Part shown: positions 46,764 through 59,993 of the stretch, one piece after another
How positions within the stretch are numbered: position 1 is the stretch's first letter
Layout of the letters: each line of letters opens with the position of its first letter
Origin: Larus michahellis
Taxonomy: Eukaryota; Chordata; Aves; Charadriiformes; Laridae
NCBI RefSeq assembly: GCF_964199755.1
Contig: NC_133896.1
Location: forward strand, 85,358,215 to 85,422,214
Length of the DNA: 64,000 bases
Direction: 5' to 3'
The notes under the pieces: generated by a model
The model's database searches: none
Seen by the model: the letters and a program-made list of their open reading frames with translations, nothing else
Told to the model about the DNA's origin: nothing
Translations under genes and position numbers: made by a program

Positions 46764-49700
46764 CTGTTGAAAAAAAAATAAAAAAAATAGATCACTTTAA
46801 AACCTGGAAATAAATGCCAGGGCTTGTCAGCAAAAACTCAACCATATTCAACAAAAAAATTAAACAACCAAATGTGACAACAACAAAAGAATCTAAGTAA
46901 CTTCCATGCGTGCAATCTATTAAAACCTTTTTAATGAAGTATTTGAGTTTCTTCAAAATAAATTGTACATAAGGCTAGAAGTAACTTTCCAACAGCTGTC
47001 AAATTCTACACAAGTAATTTGAAAAAGCTGAAGTCTAGCTGCCACCCTAGATAAATCCCCACAGCATCTTTCAAAATTGCAGCTGTTCCTTTTATAAAAG
47101 ATACTGCTTCTGCTTTAAAATGAACACCACATACTATTGCATATTCAAAAATTCAAAGTCTACGGCTAATTTACGTGGCAGCATGTTTAAATAGCTCCCA
47201 GAGGAAAAGTGGTAATATTTTCTGCCGACTTTGTTTATTCCAATGTTTTATTGGAGTCCCCTACTGTCAGACAACGTGATCTATATACTTACTTGCAGTA
47301 AAGACAATGGCCCTTTTTTCCCCACCGGAAAAGATAAGAACACAATAACAAGACTTGGTAGGTTACGTCATATAAGTGATACAAAAATACAGTTTGCCAA
47401 AAGATATTTGAGTTTTCTTAATATCATAACGTTAACAAATAAAATGCACTGCAGAATTCCTTTTATTTGAATTTTGAAGTTCAAATGTCAAACAAAAAAC
47501 GTCACAATTGAGAGATGTTCTCAACTGGACTATCCTTCAATCAGCCACAAATTCAACTAAATACAGACGTAACGATGACATAGGGTGAGACTGAAAGGTA
47601 GTGGTACAAGGCTAATAAGACACAGAAGTTATGCCACTCGAGAGAAAGGAAGTAACGGAATTTGGAAGAAGTCCAGCTCCGCATTTCTGTCAAACTGTTA
47701 TGCACGAGTCCATAAGTAACATCTCAAACTCTGTAACACCGGCAAAAATGCTAATGTGAGGCCACATGGCCCTAGCAGACGAGAGCAACTAGTCTAGCAG
47801 ACTGCTGGCAATCATCTGACGTTTTTTCAAAAAACATATCGTACCTCCTATGTCTGGCACTCACAGCTTTAATTATAGCTTGCAACAAAAACTCTGATGC
47901 TATGGTATCTCTCTGCACGTATATGCTCATCATTCAGCAGTCCAGTTAGCTGCTCTAACAATCACTTGAATGGACATATTGTTTTATTACAGATAAATTT
48001 TTTAAAAAATATCAATACAGACTGCAAGGCAAAGTTCGAGATACCTTCCCGCTTGACTTTGAAAATGTGCTCAGGGTGTAGCTGCCGTGCTGTGACTGAG
48101 TACGCAAACATTTTTATGACCCTGTGCTTTGCTGCTCTCTAAGTTCCTCTAACGTGCAAAACCAGGCTCTGATAGTTTGAATATTTTGACATTTTGTTTC
48201 AACAGAGATGAATGTGTAAAGTCTAGTCACAAGGAGAATACACACATATTTTTACTAGAAGCCACACAATTATAAAACTCTCCTTCAGTAATATGTCTGC
48301 TTGCACTTCTTTTTGCCCTGCAAATTTCAACCTGTTGGGCAAATCTTTGCGTCTTTTAGCAAAAGCAGAGATTACTACACCACACATTGCCTGATGTGAA
48401 CCTAGCCCACTGAGCTACTACACATTTTAAAGCAGATCTAGTTCAAAAAAAAAGTCTGAAAAGTCTGCCCTGGGTATATTTAAGTACAGCTGCTACTAAC
48501 AAGAAAATGCAAGATTTACAAACATGAAACTAAGCTCTGAAGAAGCTGTATGTAGAAAAGACAGCCTAGAAGAAATGAACAACATAAACACACTGTTGTG
48601 ATCGTGCATTTCTTCTGATTTGAAAGAAGCCTCCTTCCTCATCTCTGGTCCAAAATATAAAGACCATTTTGCATGGGGAAGCTTGCAGATGTTTTTGTGC
48701 TGTGACCCGTATTTCTCTGGGGAACGGGCAGATATAGTGCAATTCACATAAAATCATCTGTTACGTCTTAAGAAAGAACATGAGAAACCTCTTTCTCTAA
48801 ACATATTATGTCATCAAATTCTGCTGCTTCTGGTAGACCTATCAGTTGGAGAAGCTTAGCGTGAAACTGATTTTCAATGGTTTCTTTTTATTGCCGATTA
48901 TACCATCCATACTCCTAGATAGTTCTTTATTGAGCTTTACCCAAGAGCTTTGGCTAAACTCTCCATTCTCTTCTCTTGCAGATTCTACTTTAAAGGGATC
49001 AAAGTACCTCACCAGATGTGTGTTCTGATATACTGCTGTTAACTTTCTTTACCAAGGCAGCAATCTCAAATTGTATACTGTTAAATTTATTTCACCAAGT
49101 ACTAATGTAAATGTTTAACGTGTGCAGTGATTGGCTGCAATACGAAGAAAACAGAATTTTTTCAGGCTTGAGAAAGATTTTATAAGTCTCAAACGAATTA
49201 AGTACACATTTGGGGAGTCTTTGTTGAACTCAAGTGGTTAGCTGGCAGTCTCCCTTTGTCCATAAGAAAAGTTTATTGCTTGTATAAGGTTTATGTGAAT
49301 TCAATAACATAAAAGTTCAGAATTCAGTTGCCCCTTGTCTCCTCTGTTTCTGTATAAGCTTTACCTTGAGCAGTACTTTTTAAAATTCTTCCATGCTACA
49401 GTAAGTGACAAAACACTCTGAAAAGACTTGGGATCTTCACATAATGCAAAACAAGGAGCCGTGAAATTATGCTGGCTTTGAAAATGGTACACTTGAATGT
49501 ATTCAGAAGGAGAACGTTCCCATTAATGGAGAAATTGACTGGGAAATAGAAACAAATCCAATTAAGCTTCGTTATATAATATATTGTTTAATGAAGTGTT
49601 AGCAACAGACACATTTTTTTGAACGGTGCTTCAACATTGCTGTGCTTCTGCTTGCATAATATACCATGAGATGTGAAAATATAGAAGTAATGCTTTTTAA

Positions 49701-50922
49701 ATTTTGTTTTTCTAAACAGTCTTCCTTCTATATTTTTAGACCCTGTTCACTTCATGGAATGATGTCATTGTTTAAACAGACAGAAACGGACATCTGGCAA
49801 ATTCAAACTGAACGTGACTCATATGCAAACGTCATCAGGATGAATATACTAGGGATGGAGCACAACCAACCCAACCCAACTGTTCTAACTCTGGAGGGTC
49901 TGAAAAATACACCATGTTGGTCCAGATCTACCCCACGGGAGGGCAATTTTCTACATCACACCATCACTGTTGTTAGTACTAATCAATGTTTCTCTTCCAC
50001 CATACAAAATGTATCCAGTTCAAAGTTCCCAATTCTGTACAGTGTGTCCTATTGGCACAGCTTTAATTAGCTCAAAAACCTAATATTCCTGAACTTCATT
50101 ATTTTAAGTTAGTCAACAGTATCTTTTTAACTCTGTACAAATCTTTTTTTTTTTTTTTTTTTAAGAGCCACAGGTTGATTCTGTATGTTCTCGTGTATAA
50201 CCTACTGAGGAACTGGCTATATAAGATTTGCAAAAGCAGTTCCTGAACTCCATAGGGTCTACACCACTCCCAAAATTCTCACAGTCACTGAGAGACATTC
50301 ATTTTCCAAAAATGAGCTGAGTCTTGCAGGACATTCTAACACATTCACTGATGCTTTTTCCTTTCTGTTTAATCCTTCAGTCCACTTTTGAGGTCTAAGT
50401 GTGATTCCACCATCCTTCTGGCCAAAGATGACAGCATGAGGCTCCCTGTGGGGTCCCGCCTCAGTCATATCCTTAGACCACCCAGAATGATGTGCCTTTG
50501 AGCCACACAAGGCATGCCCTGAAGGGAGGCATAGGCCTCAGCAGAACTCCTGTCACTGGATGCAAGAATTTGACTTGGGAAATAAAAAGAAAGGCTCACA
50601 CATAACTGTGCAGAATACTGCCACCAGGTGACTACTTTCATCCCAGGCTCCTCTGTTTTACTTTAAGTTGATCCATCTTCCCCTGCATCGCTTCATAAAC
50701 CCATAGCTCAAACCAAAGTTAACAATTATTCTTAGCTCTACATTTTCTTAGCTTTTATCATACAGCTCAAATTTTCTGCAAAATGGAATGGAAGTCTACA
50801 TGGCCAATGTCTAAAGTAGAAAATAGTTTCTTACACAAATAACCGAGCATGCACATCCTCTATATTCTACGCTTACAATATCTACCTGCAAATAGATATA
50901 TTTTCATGGCACACGTGCTTAC
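46764..50922. other. AT-rich single-copy sequence, nothing recognised
   Basis: ORFs of up to 134 codons (49666-50070, plus) carry no known domain. A 19-T run lies at 50144-50162. A GTAAGTAT donor-like site on the minus strand at 47282-47289 has no clear exon. Nothing else stands out. Confidence 0.45.
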
Positions 50923-50967
50923 CTTCCTCTATTGACTATTCTCCAACCCATTAAACATTTCAAAGTG
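50923..50967 (-). CDS. Candidate 45-bp micro-exon (very speculative)
   Basis: On the minus strand an excellent acceptor ('ttcttactgtgtttctctta' + TAG) ends just before 50967, and a strong donor (GGAAG|GTAAGC) follows 50923. The 45 bp between are a whole number of codons and open in only one frame (translation TLKCLMGWRIVNRG). Paired strong sites 45 bp apart are unusual, but single-copy AT-rich DNA produces decoys, and no neighbouring exon with matching phase was found. Confidence 0.12.
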
Positions 50968-53900
50968 CTATAAGAGAAACACAGTAAGAATTCTATGAAT
51001 AACTACTACATGTCAGAATTATATTACCCATTACTAGTAACTAATAAAATATCTTATGGAAAATATAATTTTAGGTTTAGCACTGAAGATTTAAGGATGA
51101 AATTCTGATCTCCCCATAGTAAAGATATGTTTCGTTATTAATCTCACTGTGGCCTGAAGTTCACACAGAAAAGAGAAGAAAGCAAAATTAATGTTAAATA
51201 CGGTTCTTCAGTTTTCCCTTTTGTATAAACTTTAAGATGTTTAAAAGTTTATTTTTCAAAACTGTTTCTCAGACAATACCGTTTTCCAATACCAAAAATA
51301 TTTGTAGCTGTAGAAAATGGTAGCTTCATTTATACAAATACACATTGAACAATTTGACTGTTACTTCAAATGACAGTATGATGATTAATGATCAAAGTAT
51401 TCAAATGCAGTTCAGCTCACTACTCTAGGCCTGTAGCACTAACAGAAGTAAAAGCTGCAATCTTTTTATTATGAGATTCAACAAATACAACGACCAGAGA
51501 TTAAAAAAAACCAAAGATGTTGAGTAAAACGTTTTTAATTTTACTTTTATTACTGGTATTTTTTGTAGTTGTTCACACATACGTGCAGTGTAGAATAAAT
51601 AAAAAATAATCATGCCATTATAATTTAATGAAGCAGAGCTATTTCCCTTAAAGATCGTAAAATAAGAAATCACCTTTTGAGCCCTGCTGATTTCTTGCGA
51701 AACTCATGCAAAGTACACCAAGAAAAAATTCTAGCACAGTGATACATATGTTTGTATTTGTTCATAATGGGTGGGGGTTGAGAGGAAGATTTAAAATCCT
51801 GAAAAGCATCCTTGTCACTCAGTCAAAGAAAATCATGTTCATGCAAAGACAGCAAATTTCAAATACAAAATGAATGTTCTGGGGAATTGAAAACACAGAG
51901 ATTGATGTGATGTAAGAGAACATGTTCTGAAGATTGAGTTTGGCAGGTCTAGATTAGTGAGGCTGATGTAAAGGTTTTCTATTTATTTAGTGTTTATAAC
52001 TAGGTGCTTGTTAGCTGCTGAATAGGATTCATTGCTAAGGTAATTCTTTGAAGTTGAATATTGATTCGCCACAAGTCATTATTCACAGACATCATCATTG
52101 CATCATTAGAATTTTTTCCATGGGACTAGTAATATGAGCAATCCAACATACTTCCCATCTCCTTTCTAAGTAATGTTCAGTAGAAAGGGGACCTTTTAAT
52201 GTTGTAGGTAAAAGCAATCAAGATTTTGCTGTAATATTTGTCAAAGTTTATCTTCTTTTTTTTAGACTTCATTTCCTTATGTATTTTCATTATCGATAAA
52301 TGTACCAAAGCTTTTTCTATTCACTGTTTGCAAACTAATTTCTATTTCTTATTTTTCTATATGGTTTTGTATTATATGAATTTACTAACTAAAGCCCTTT
52401 TTTCTAAATAACCCAGTAAAAATAAATTAAAGAATGATGATAAACCTACTTCAGATTATGATTTTTTCATAAGTTCATTAAATGTCCTCATCTTTGCAGA
52501 AAACTAATATAAGCCTAAATTAACAATAAAGTCAACTTACATGAAAAGACTCTGAAATGATTTTTCATTTTATTCTATAGTTCTAACTTAGCACTTTTTG
52601 ATCAACGCTTAGATGGATGTGCCCGTGGAAAATAGAATACTAGTCAGACTGCTTTCCTAAATATTAGTGTACTTAAGGACAAGGGGAAAAAAAATTCAAG
52701 TCCTTTTAAAAACAGTGGAATCAGGAATACACTTTAGTTAAGTATAAGGAAGAATTTATTATGACTCTTAATTTGTTCATAAATGTAAATGATTCACTAA
52801 AAATTCTGTCGGTGGCACTCTTTCCTCTTTGCGGGGACTCATCCCACATAGCCAATATGATGTTAAAAATATACTGGGCTGCTCATGGAGCAGTTAATCA
52901 AGATGTAAAACAACTGCTTGCTCAGAGTCGACCACTGGTGTTGCAATTGAATTCACATTTAGGTATTTCTGTTTGGCCTAATTATACGTACATCTGTAAT
53001 AATACGTAATATTTTCTTGCAAACATTTTAGCAGGTCTGCCTTATAAAATACAATTATGGTCATTCTGAACAATTGTTTGAACCTCGGTGCTAAGTGGGC
53101 AAATGCGTGCATTTTAAACCTGTAGCCACTTTTGAAACATTTTTAAAGAAAAACTATTTCTGAAAAATTATGGGTTTTCTCGTGTGATTAAAATCTTAGT
53201 TTTTGCAGACTCCTCCTGTCCCCATTCATGGTGCGCGATAATCCATTGAAATGGAGCACTGCAACTTTGTGTGAGGATTCTTTGCGTATACTGTACTGCA
53301 TGTTGGCTAACAAACTCGGTGCTCAGCAGAGCATTACAGTGTAATTACAGACTCATAAGCATCTTCTCATATTTTGATCAATAGATGTCCCTCTTTGAGG
53401 AAAAGTCAAAGATGAGGGGTTTGTTTTCTACAATTTTTATGACGTGCAGGGTTTTTTTCAGTTTGCCCCCCCCCAAATAATTCACACTAGTGAATAAGCC
53501 TGACACGATTCTGAAAAATCTTGTATTTGCAGAGGTTCAGCTATGTGATTATATTTTCTAGTAAAACCATGGGTTTAGAAAGCTTTCCCAGTGCACTAAC
53601 ATGAACTTCTCCCCACAGATTCAACAGAAGGCTTTAAAAAATTCCCTAGCACATTAAATAGGTCATATAAAAAAAATATTGCCTCGAGGAACCTGCAAAT
53701 CTGAGAGTTGGATGAGGAAACAATGAACTACTTCCTCTCATTTCTATAATGGATGAGAAGGAAAACAGATCCATATGGTGCATATGTGTAGCAGAGCTTA
53801 TTTTAGACTTAATCCCAGAACAGGACATTTTTGTCTGTCCACCTGTGAATTTCTACTATTGATAACACTTACTAAGTATATAAAAACAAGCTTCTTCATG

Positions 53901-56900
53901 GCTGTAATTTACACAGTATCTGCTACACATTAGAAAGCCATCAGTGTTCAAGACTGAACCTCTAGGAAAGAGTGATGTTTAATAAATTATATTGCCATGT
54001 GAAAATGTTTCTTTCTCCTTAAATAAATAATGCTGCAACTTCTAAACCTTAAGGATTTTATGCTCTGAACTTGATCAGTGAAACCATTAAAATAATACCA
54101 TATGTTGGACACATCTTTAAAACAGATTTGCCTAGTCTGCTGAAGGTGGTGGGAAAACTCCCTGTCAACCCTCCCAGAATCTCCACTGTCTCCCAGTTGG
54201 ACACAGGAATGTAAGAAAATACTAACCTTCCTTCATATAAATAAGAGAAGGAAATTTGCTTTCAATCAAGGAAACTCTATTGAGTGCATAAAGGAACTAA
54301 AAATGGTTGCAGCACCTGCTCAGACTACTGCAGAAGGTGAAAAATGGGCATTATTTAAACCCGCAAAAATAATAATGGAAATATTTAAGTGTAGAAACAC
54401 ATGAGCAATTTCTGGGCTGACCTATATACTTAACAGATTGGGAACATAGGATTCCTCAACCAAGTTATTTATGGCAATAACTTGGTCTGTTGCCATACAC
54501 TAAATATATGGAGTTACCACAACGGCTACTATAATTGTTGATTGATCTAGCAATCAGATTCAACATAGTTAAGACACACATACATATATATATGTAAACA
54601 GTATTTAAGCATCTTATATAGTGAAATGCACTTGTCCAATCTTACAAATTGACGCCCTGAAGCTGCAAACTTTTGGATGCAGATAAAACTTTGACCACAC
54701 TAGGGCCTCTCCCACTATTAAAGGCACCCGTGTATATTATGTGGACAGAAATCTCACTGATTTTTAAAGGTTTCCAAAACAAGAGCTTTTGAAAAAACTT
54801 GTTTAACTAGTACAAAAGTGTCTTCCTTATGGCTTAATACAAGATGCATGGAAAATGCTGATTAAATTAAAGGCGGAAGTCAGAATTTTTTGATACTGAT
54901 CCCTTCCTCCTCACTGTTGAGGAGTGACATTCCACTGTGCGTCTGTTGATATGCACAGCCTTTGACTGTTCTTTCCAAGGTCACAGGATTTTATAATGCT
55001 AACATGAAAGCTACAGGGAATTGCGAAGTTGTTAAAATTCACTTCTATTTACAGGCATTGAAAGAAAGTGCAGTCTGCCATTTCTGGTTCCCCCTTGTGA
55101 GGAAATTTCTACTAAAACACACACACTATCTTCAGTGTCAATACGTCCCGCTTCTCTTTCTAAATAAAAAACTCAAACAACATATATCACCACCTTGTAT
55201 CCTTCTCTTGTTTAATGACTGAAGAGTAGATTACTTAAAAAATTAGGAAAGCAAAAATCAGTTCCACTACTAAAATAAACAACAAAGCAATTAAATTTGG
55301 TACCTGTACATTAAAGGAAAAATGCATATATTTGAATTAATAAAAGTAGAGCAGGGAATTATTTTGCAGGCTGCTTGTAATGATTTATAGAGTACAGGCT
55401 GAGTAACGCTGGCTTAGACTGGGCTGGTTTCAAATAAACCCAACTTCCCACGTGTTATGCCACACAGGACAATTCATATTTTCCTCTAGGCAAGGTATTT
55501 TCTACTGGTTGTGAGAATGAAAAAAAAAAAAAAAGCAAGAAATTATTTAAGCCGGAGACAAATCATAGAGATACTGATCATCCCCTATTTATTCCAAATA
55601 CGTTTATGTTATCCCTGTTGATACTCAGCATCTTAACTCTCATTATACATCTGTGAATGCTATTATGATTGTTTTACAAATGAAGCCATGCGAGTGTATC
55701 TATACTGCATGTCTCCCTGAGCAAGATCTGAGGGAGATTGCAAGATTGCAAGATCCGCAAGTACCTAGCGCAGAACTCACCATTGTCTGGAAAATCTCTG
55801 AATGATAATTGGTTAGCGTTTGGTTTTGGTAAGCGTCTCTATAGCTTCTGATACACATTAGATTACAGTCGCCACAAGGTAAGTGCAAAGCAGAAGACTA
55901 ATTACAATGTAACTAAGGGCCATATTAATTAGACCACCACTTCTGATATGGAAGAAGGAACCAGAGATATACAACAGCACCTAAATAAAGGATTTGTACG
56001 CGACTCAGACTGCTTTCTATCCAGGCTTGTCAGATTCTTAGGCCTCCTAGAGGGCAGAAGTCCTTACTAGCTCTTCTTTGATCTTGAACTGTTTTAAGTA
56101 TCCAAGTCAGTCACAGACACCATCACATGCTGTTTTTAATACAGCTACAAATGACTTGGCAGAGAATGCACGGGGCTTCTGTGGATCTTCATAACTGTAA
56201 ACTACCATCTCCCCAGGAAAGTCCATAAAGACTATTCAACTGTGCTTCTGGAAGAGCCCTCAGTGCAGGGATGGGTGCTGGATTTAGTAGCAAAAATCTG
56301 CTTCAGCAATCTTCCTACATATAAAAATTGTTATTGTTACCAAACCAAATAAAAACATCTTATCTGACGGGCTCATGGTGAGTCATGCTCACAGAATTGC
56401 CTTGCAGTATTAAGATGGTATCTACAGCACTGGATTAATTAAGCCTAACTGAAAAGTAAACAGCAAATAAAGGCACTGATAAGAACAATATTTTTTATTA
56501 CTGTCAGAGTGTTTTTTACACTGTAGGGAATAAGTATGTAAAATAAAAATAATCATTGCATTGTAAGTGTTTGCAGTGGATACAAACTGAAAAAACTACA
56601 CTAATAATGTGCATGACTGGGTAACCATAGGGTAAATCTTTCCACAGTTGTATAACTGGTATTCCATTGCTATGAGTTCTCTCTAAATAACTATATCTAA
56701 TATGATTCCTCACTAATAGGAGTTTCACCATGAGCACAGTTTCCTTGCCTCTAAGAAGAAATAACATGTGGTTAATAATACACATCACAGAGAATCACCG
56801 TTTTAGACTGGGAGGTGAAAAACAATGTTATATACAAAGCTGAAACTACGTATAACATAAGGAGTCAAACTGTAGTTATTCTATTTAGATATCAAGGAGA

Positions 56901-59900
56901 CTGCAGTTATATAATAATTATCTGAAAGTTCTTGTAAAATTGTGATACTATTATGTCACTAGTTATCTCTAAAGCAAAGTGTCCTCTAACAACACACGGG
57001 AGTCTGGTACATACTGAAGTAGCATGAGAAAAATCCTACCTCAGCTTTGAGGAACACTTTTCTGTTTCCATGTTTTTCTGTCACATTTTCTGTTTTCATT
57101 TTAATGAAACTTTAATTATAAGATGTGACAGGATGAAACAGTATATACTTGAAGGCATAGGCAAAGATGGTATCACATGAAATACAGATATCTTTCTAAA
57201 ATTACTATTGTAGATTAAAGATGATGGATTCACATGAAGAAATTCAACAAGGAAAATCATTCTGCAATGAATCTGTGAAAAATTCAGTGTTAAGTCAGTG
57301 GTAAGCATATATATATATGCACTTGCTTAGCTTTAATTAATCCAAGTTGATCATATTGAACTGATTAAACTTTGCATCTAGTACAAAGTAATGCGGATTA
57401 CACTAACTTAAAAAAGAAAATTTGCAACTTCTGCTGTGTTACCAAAACACCTAAATAAACAAACTCAAAAATGCTGAATTAAGAAATGTCAGTGAAATAC
57501 AAATCATTGGAATACAAATTTTACCACAAGCATATAGATGAATTTGAAAGAATAAGACAGAAAATTAATAAAAGTTTTATTCTATCAGGGATGACAAAAT
57601 CTTCACGAAGTCTTCATCCTCAAATCATTAACTTATTTAGTCTAATAGACTATTAAATGTCTAACGTCCAAAATTCAGCTGACCTGCCTAAATTTCCCTC
57701 TAGGATGGTAAAATAAGGGTATTCATGTTCATTCATAAACATGGATCCACAGTTTTTTTCTATTTTTTTTTTTATTATCTTCTCTTTATCAATATAAAGC
57801 TCTCAAGAAAATGCCCATAGGCAAGAGTCACGAGTTGCAGTAATGACGAGTAATCCCACACATTTAATTGAGAACTTTCATTTTTTTTTCCTCTACTTAA
57901 TCTCAAAACAGATTTTGAAAAGCTGTACAGAATGCAAAATAACCGATCTCAAAACAAATGGTCTGGTTATAATTCTCAGATTTCCAGAAGCACAGTATAA
58001 AATACTGCTCAATTGTAACACTGAAGCATGTATCAGGAATGATACAGGAGAGCCTCACTTACAGGGGACAGGAGGTGCGTAAAGATTCATTGCTTCCTCC
58101 TGTCACATACAGCTTTCCTAATGGACAACAGGAAGAAATATGGAAGTCTCTTCTGTTTCCTTATCAAATACTTGCAGAACAGAGGGACCCCGGATGACAA
58201 ATGTTACATTTCCTTGGACCTCAGGTGTTGCTGAATCACCCGATGATGTGAAAAACAACACCACGATCCACTGACGGATACATCTGTGTGTCATTAGTAC
58301 AGCGTACACTGCAAACGTTTATCAATGTGAACAGTCTATATCCACAGAGCAAGTTGACTGATTATGTGATTGCAGACCAAATCCAAAGTTGACATACCTC
58401 TTACAGTCATTATAATGATGCGCACTGGATTCAAAACATGATACATCTAAATCACAGGAATAGTTCTGAAATAGTGTAGTAACCAGTCATCACACTGTTG
58501 AACATTATAATTCAACCTGCTATTTTTTTCCCCTTTTGGCTTTGATAGCACAATATTTTCTCAGCAATAACATCATTTGATTTCAGTTTGAACTGGCATC
58601 TCGCCTGACTAAAGAGTAGAGGCATAATCTCAGTCTTTGTAGATTTACACAGTGAGGCACAAAAGGCTATATGAACCAGTTTTACCTTCAGTAAAGAATT
58701 TCAAGCTCTGGCAATTTTACTCTAACGTAATTGCAAAAAACATTCAACAGGTTATGTATGTAGTTTCAACTAAATTGCTTTCATCAGCATAATGATTACA
58801 CAAGGAGTTTGAAAATTATAATTTTAGTTATTTAACAATTTCCTTTGGATTTTAATGAACTTAAGTAAATGGCAGCGAACTGTATTTTTTCCCCTTTCCA
58901 TTTTTCAAGGAAGAGAACTAAAATTTCCAGGAAATTAAAAATTCTCTTAAATGCATGATATTTCAGTACTGAAAAGTGGCAGAAAAATGCCGTAAGATCC
59001 TCTGAAGGAAAACGTCCAGTAGGATCTATAGATTGAAATACTACACTCCTCCATCAGAAACTACTATTTCATTTTAATATTTGGAAAGAATAACTTCAAA
59101 GTTTATGAAGACTTAAAAGTTCAGGAGAAAACATCAGGCTCACTTCTGTATCACATGCAGTGCACTGCTTCAGTATGCCTTATTCACAGAGGAGAAAAAG
59201 GAGAGCCAGGTGCACCAACTCATCTTACACTACAACTTTACATAAATCCCGTACTTAATCCTTTGGATTTATACCGCTCTTTGAGTCGGGTAAAGCAGCA
59301 GTGTGAAAATGCTCCTAAAGCCTCAATGTAAATGTTTCTTTAATCCTATTAAAGCCACAAAACAGGCCCAGCTGAAGGAGCGGGAAACTGAGCTAAGGAA
59401 CTCTCAATGACCCCACCACTACTGTCTCTCTTGGCACTGACCTGTTGGTCACGAGTTCATCCTAGGCATGGCACAGATGTTCTGACATCAGTTTGATTCA
59501 GGACATCAGTCTGTGGACCCCTATAACACATACATACAGACCAGATGGTGGTGTTTTTTGTAGTAACATGACATCTTGCATTGGTAACTTAAAGCTGAAT
59601 TATTAAAATAGTTGATACAGAAATAGAAGACAGGATTATATGTTTTTAAATGCGACTTTGTTGCATTACACAGAACTTTGTGTTCCCCAAACATGACATT
59701 GAATTCAGCCAAAAATGATACAGCTTTATTGCTTTTCTTATAAAGTCAGAAGAAGGGGAAAAAGTTAAAAGAAAAATACTCAAGGTGACACCACACTTTA
59801 AAAACTGGGAAACTGGTCTGTTAAAATGTGTTGGTGGTAACATTTAGGGTTTGGACTCTCATTAATGTGGCCCCAGGGAAAATATAAACACTCTTTCTGA

Positions 59901-59902
59901 AA
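50968..59902. other. AT-rich single-copy sequence, nothing recognised
   Basis: No gene or repeat family recognised. Contains a 9-C run (53466-53474), a 15-A run (55520-55534), a short (AT)n at 57307-57318, and two overlapping, mutually exclusive hairpins at 54460-54497. A GAG|GTAGGA donor-like site on the minus strand near 57036 follows a short open stretch, too weak to call. Confidence 0.45.
54460..54497. repeat. Two overlapping small hairpins
   Basis: CCAAGTTATT (54460-54469) pairs with AATAACTTGG (54476-54485), and TATGGCAA (54470-54477) pairs with TTGCCATA (54490-54497). The two stems share bases and cannot form together. Small enough to be chance. Confidence 0.6.
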
Positions 59903-59993
59903 TTAAACCTTGAGTTTGCCCACCGCAGTCTTGTTTTCAGCTTCGGCTGCTGGCACTTCAGCCTGCAATTGAGGCCTTGCATCAAATGCCAAG
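59903..59993 (-). CDS. Candidate terminal or internal exon (speculative)
   Basis: On the minus strand, after an acceptor-like 'cttgttcctgaatgtttag', one frame reads LAFDARPQLQAEVPAAEAEN and on to GKLKV, ending in TAA at 59903-59905. It is Ala/Glu-rich and locally GC- and CpG-richer than the AT-rich surroundings, both unlike background. It could also end at AAG|GTTTAA (59909), a poor donor. It needs two bases from an upstream exon, whereas the candidate at 62181-62299 ends on a codon boundary, so the two do not join directly. A second frame is also open. I cannot name a gene. Confidence 0.18.

Noticed and set aside
47281..47360. GTAAGTAT donor-like site on the minus strand
   Set aside because: All three upstream frames are open, so no frame is favoured, and no acceptor stands out.
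54100..54235. Minus-strand open frame of about 40 codons with alternative acceptors
   Set aside because: Several competing weak acceptors, no clear donor and no recognisable peptide.
57036..57104. Minus-strand open stretch before a GAG|GTAGGA donor-like site
   Set aside because: No good acceptor at a suitable distance, and its phase fits none of the neighbouring candidates.
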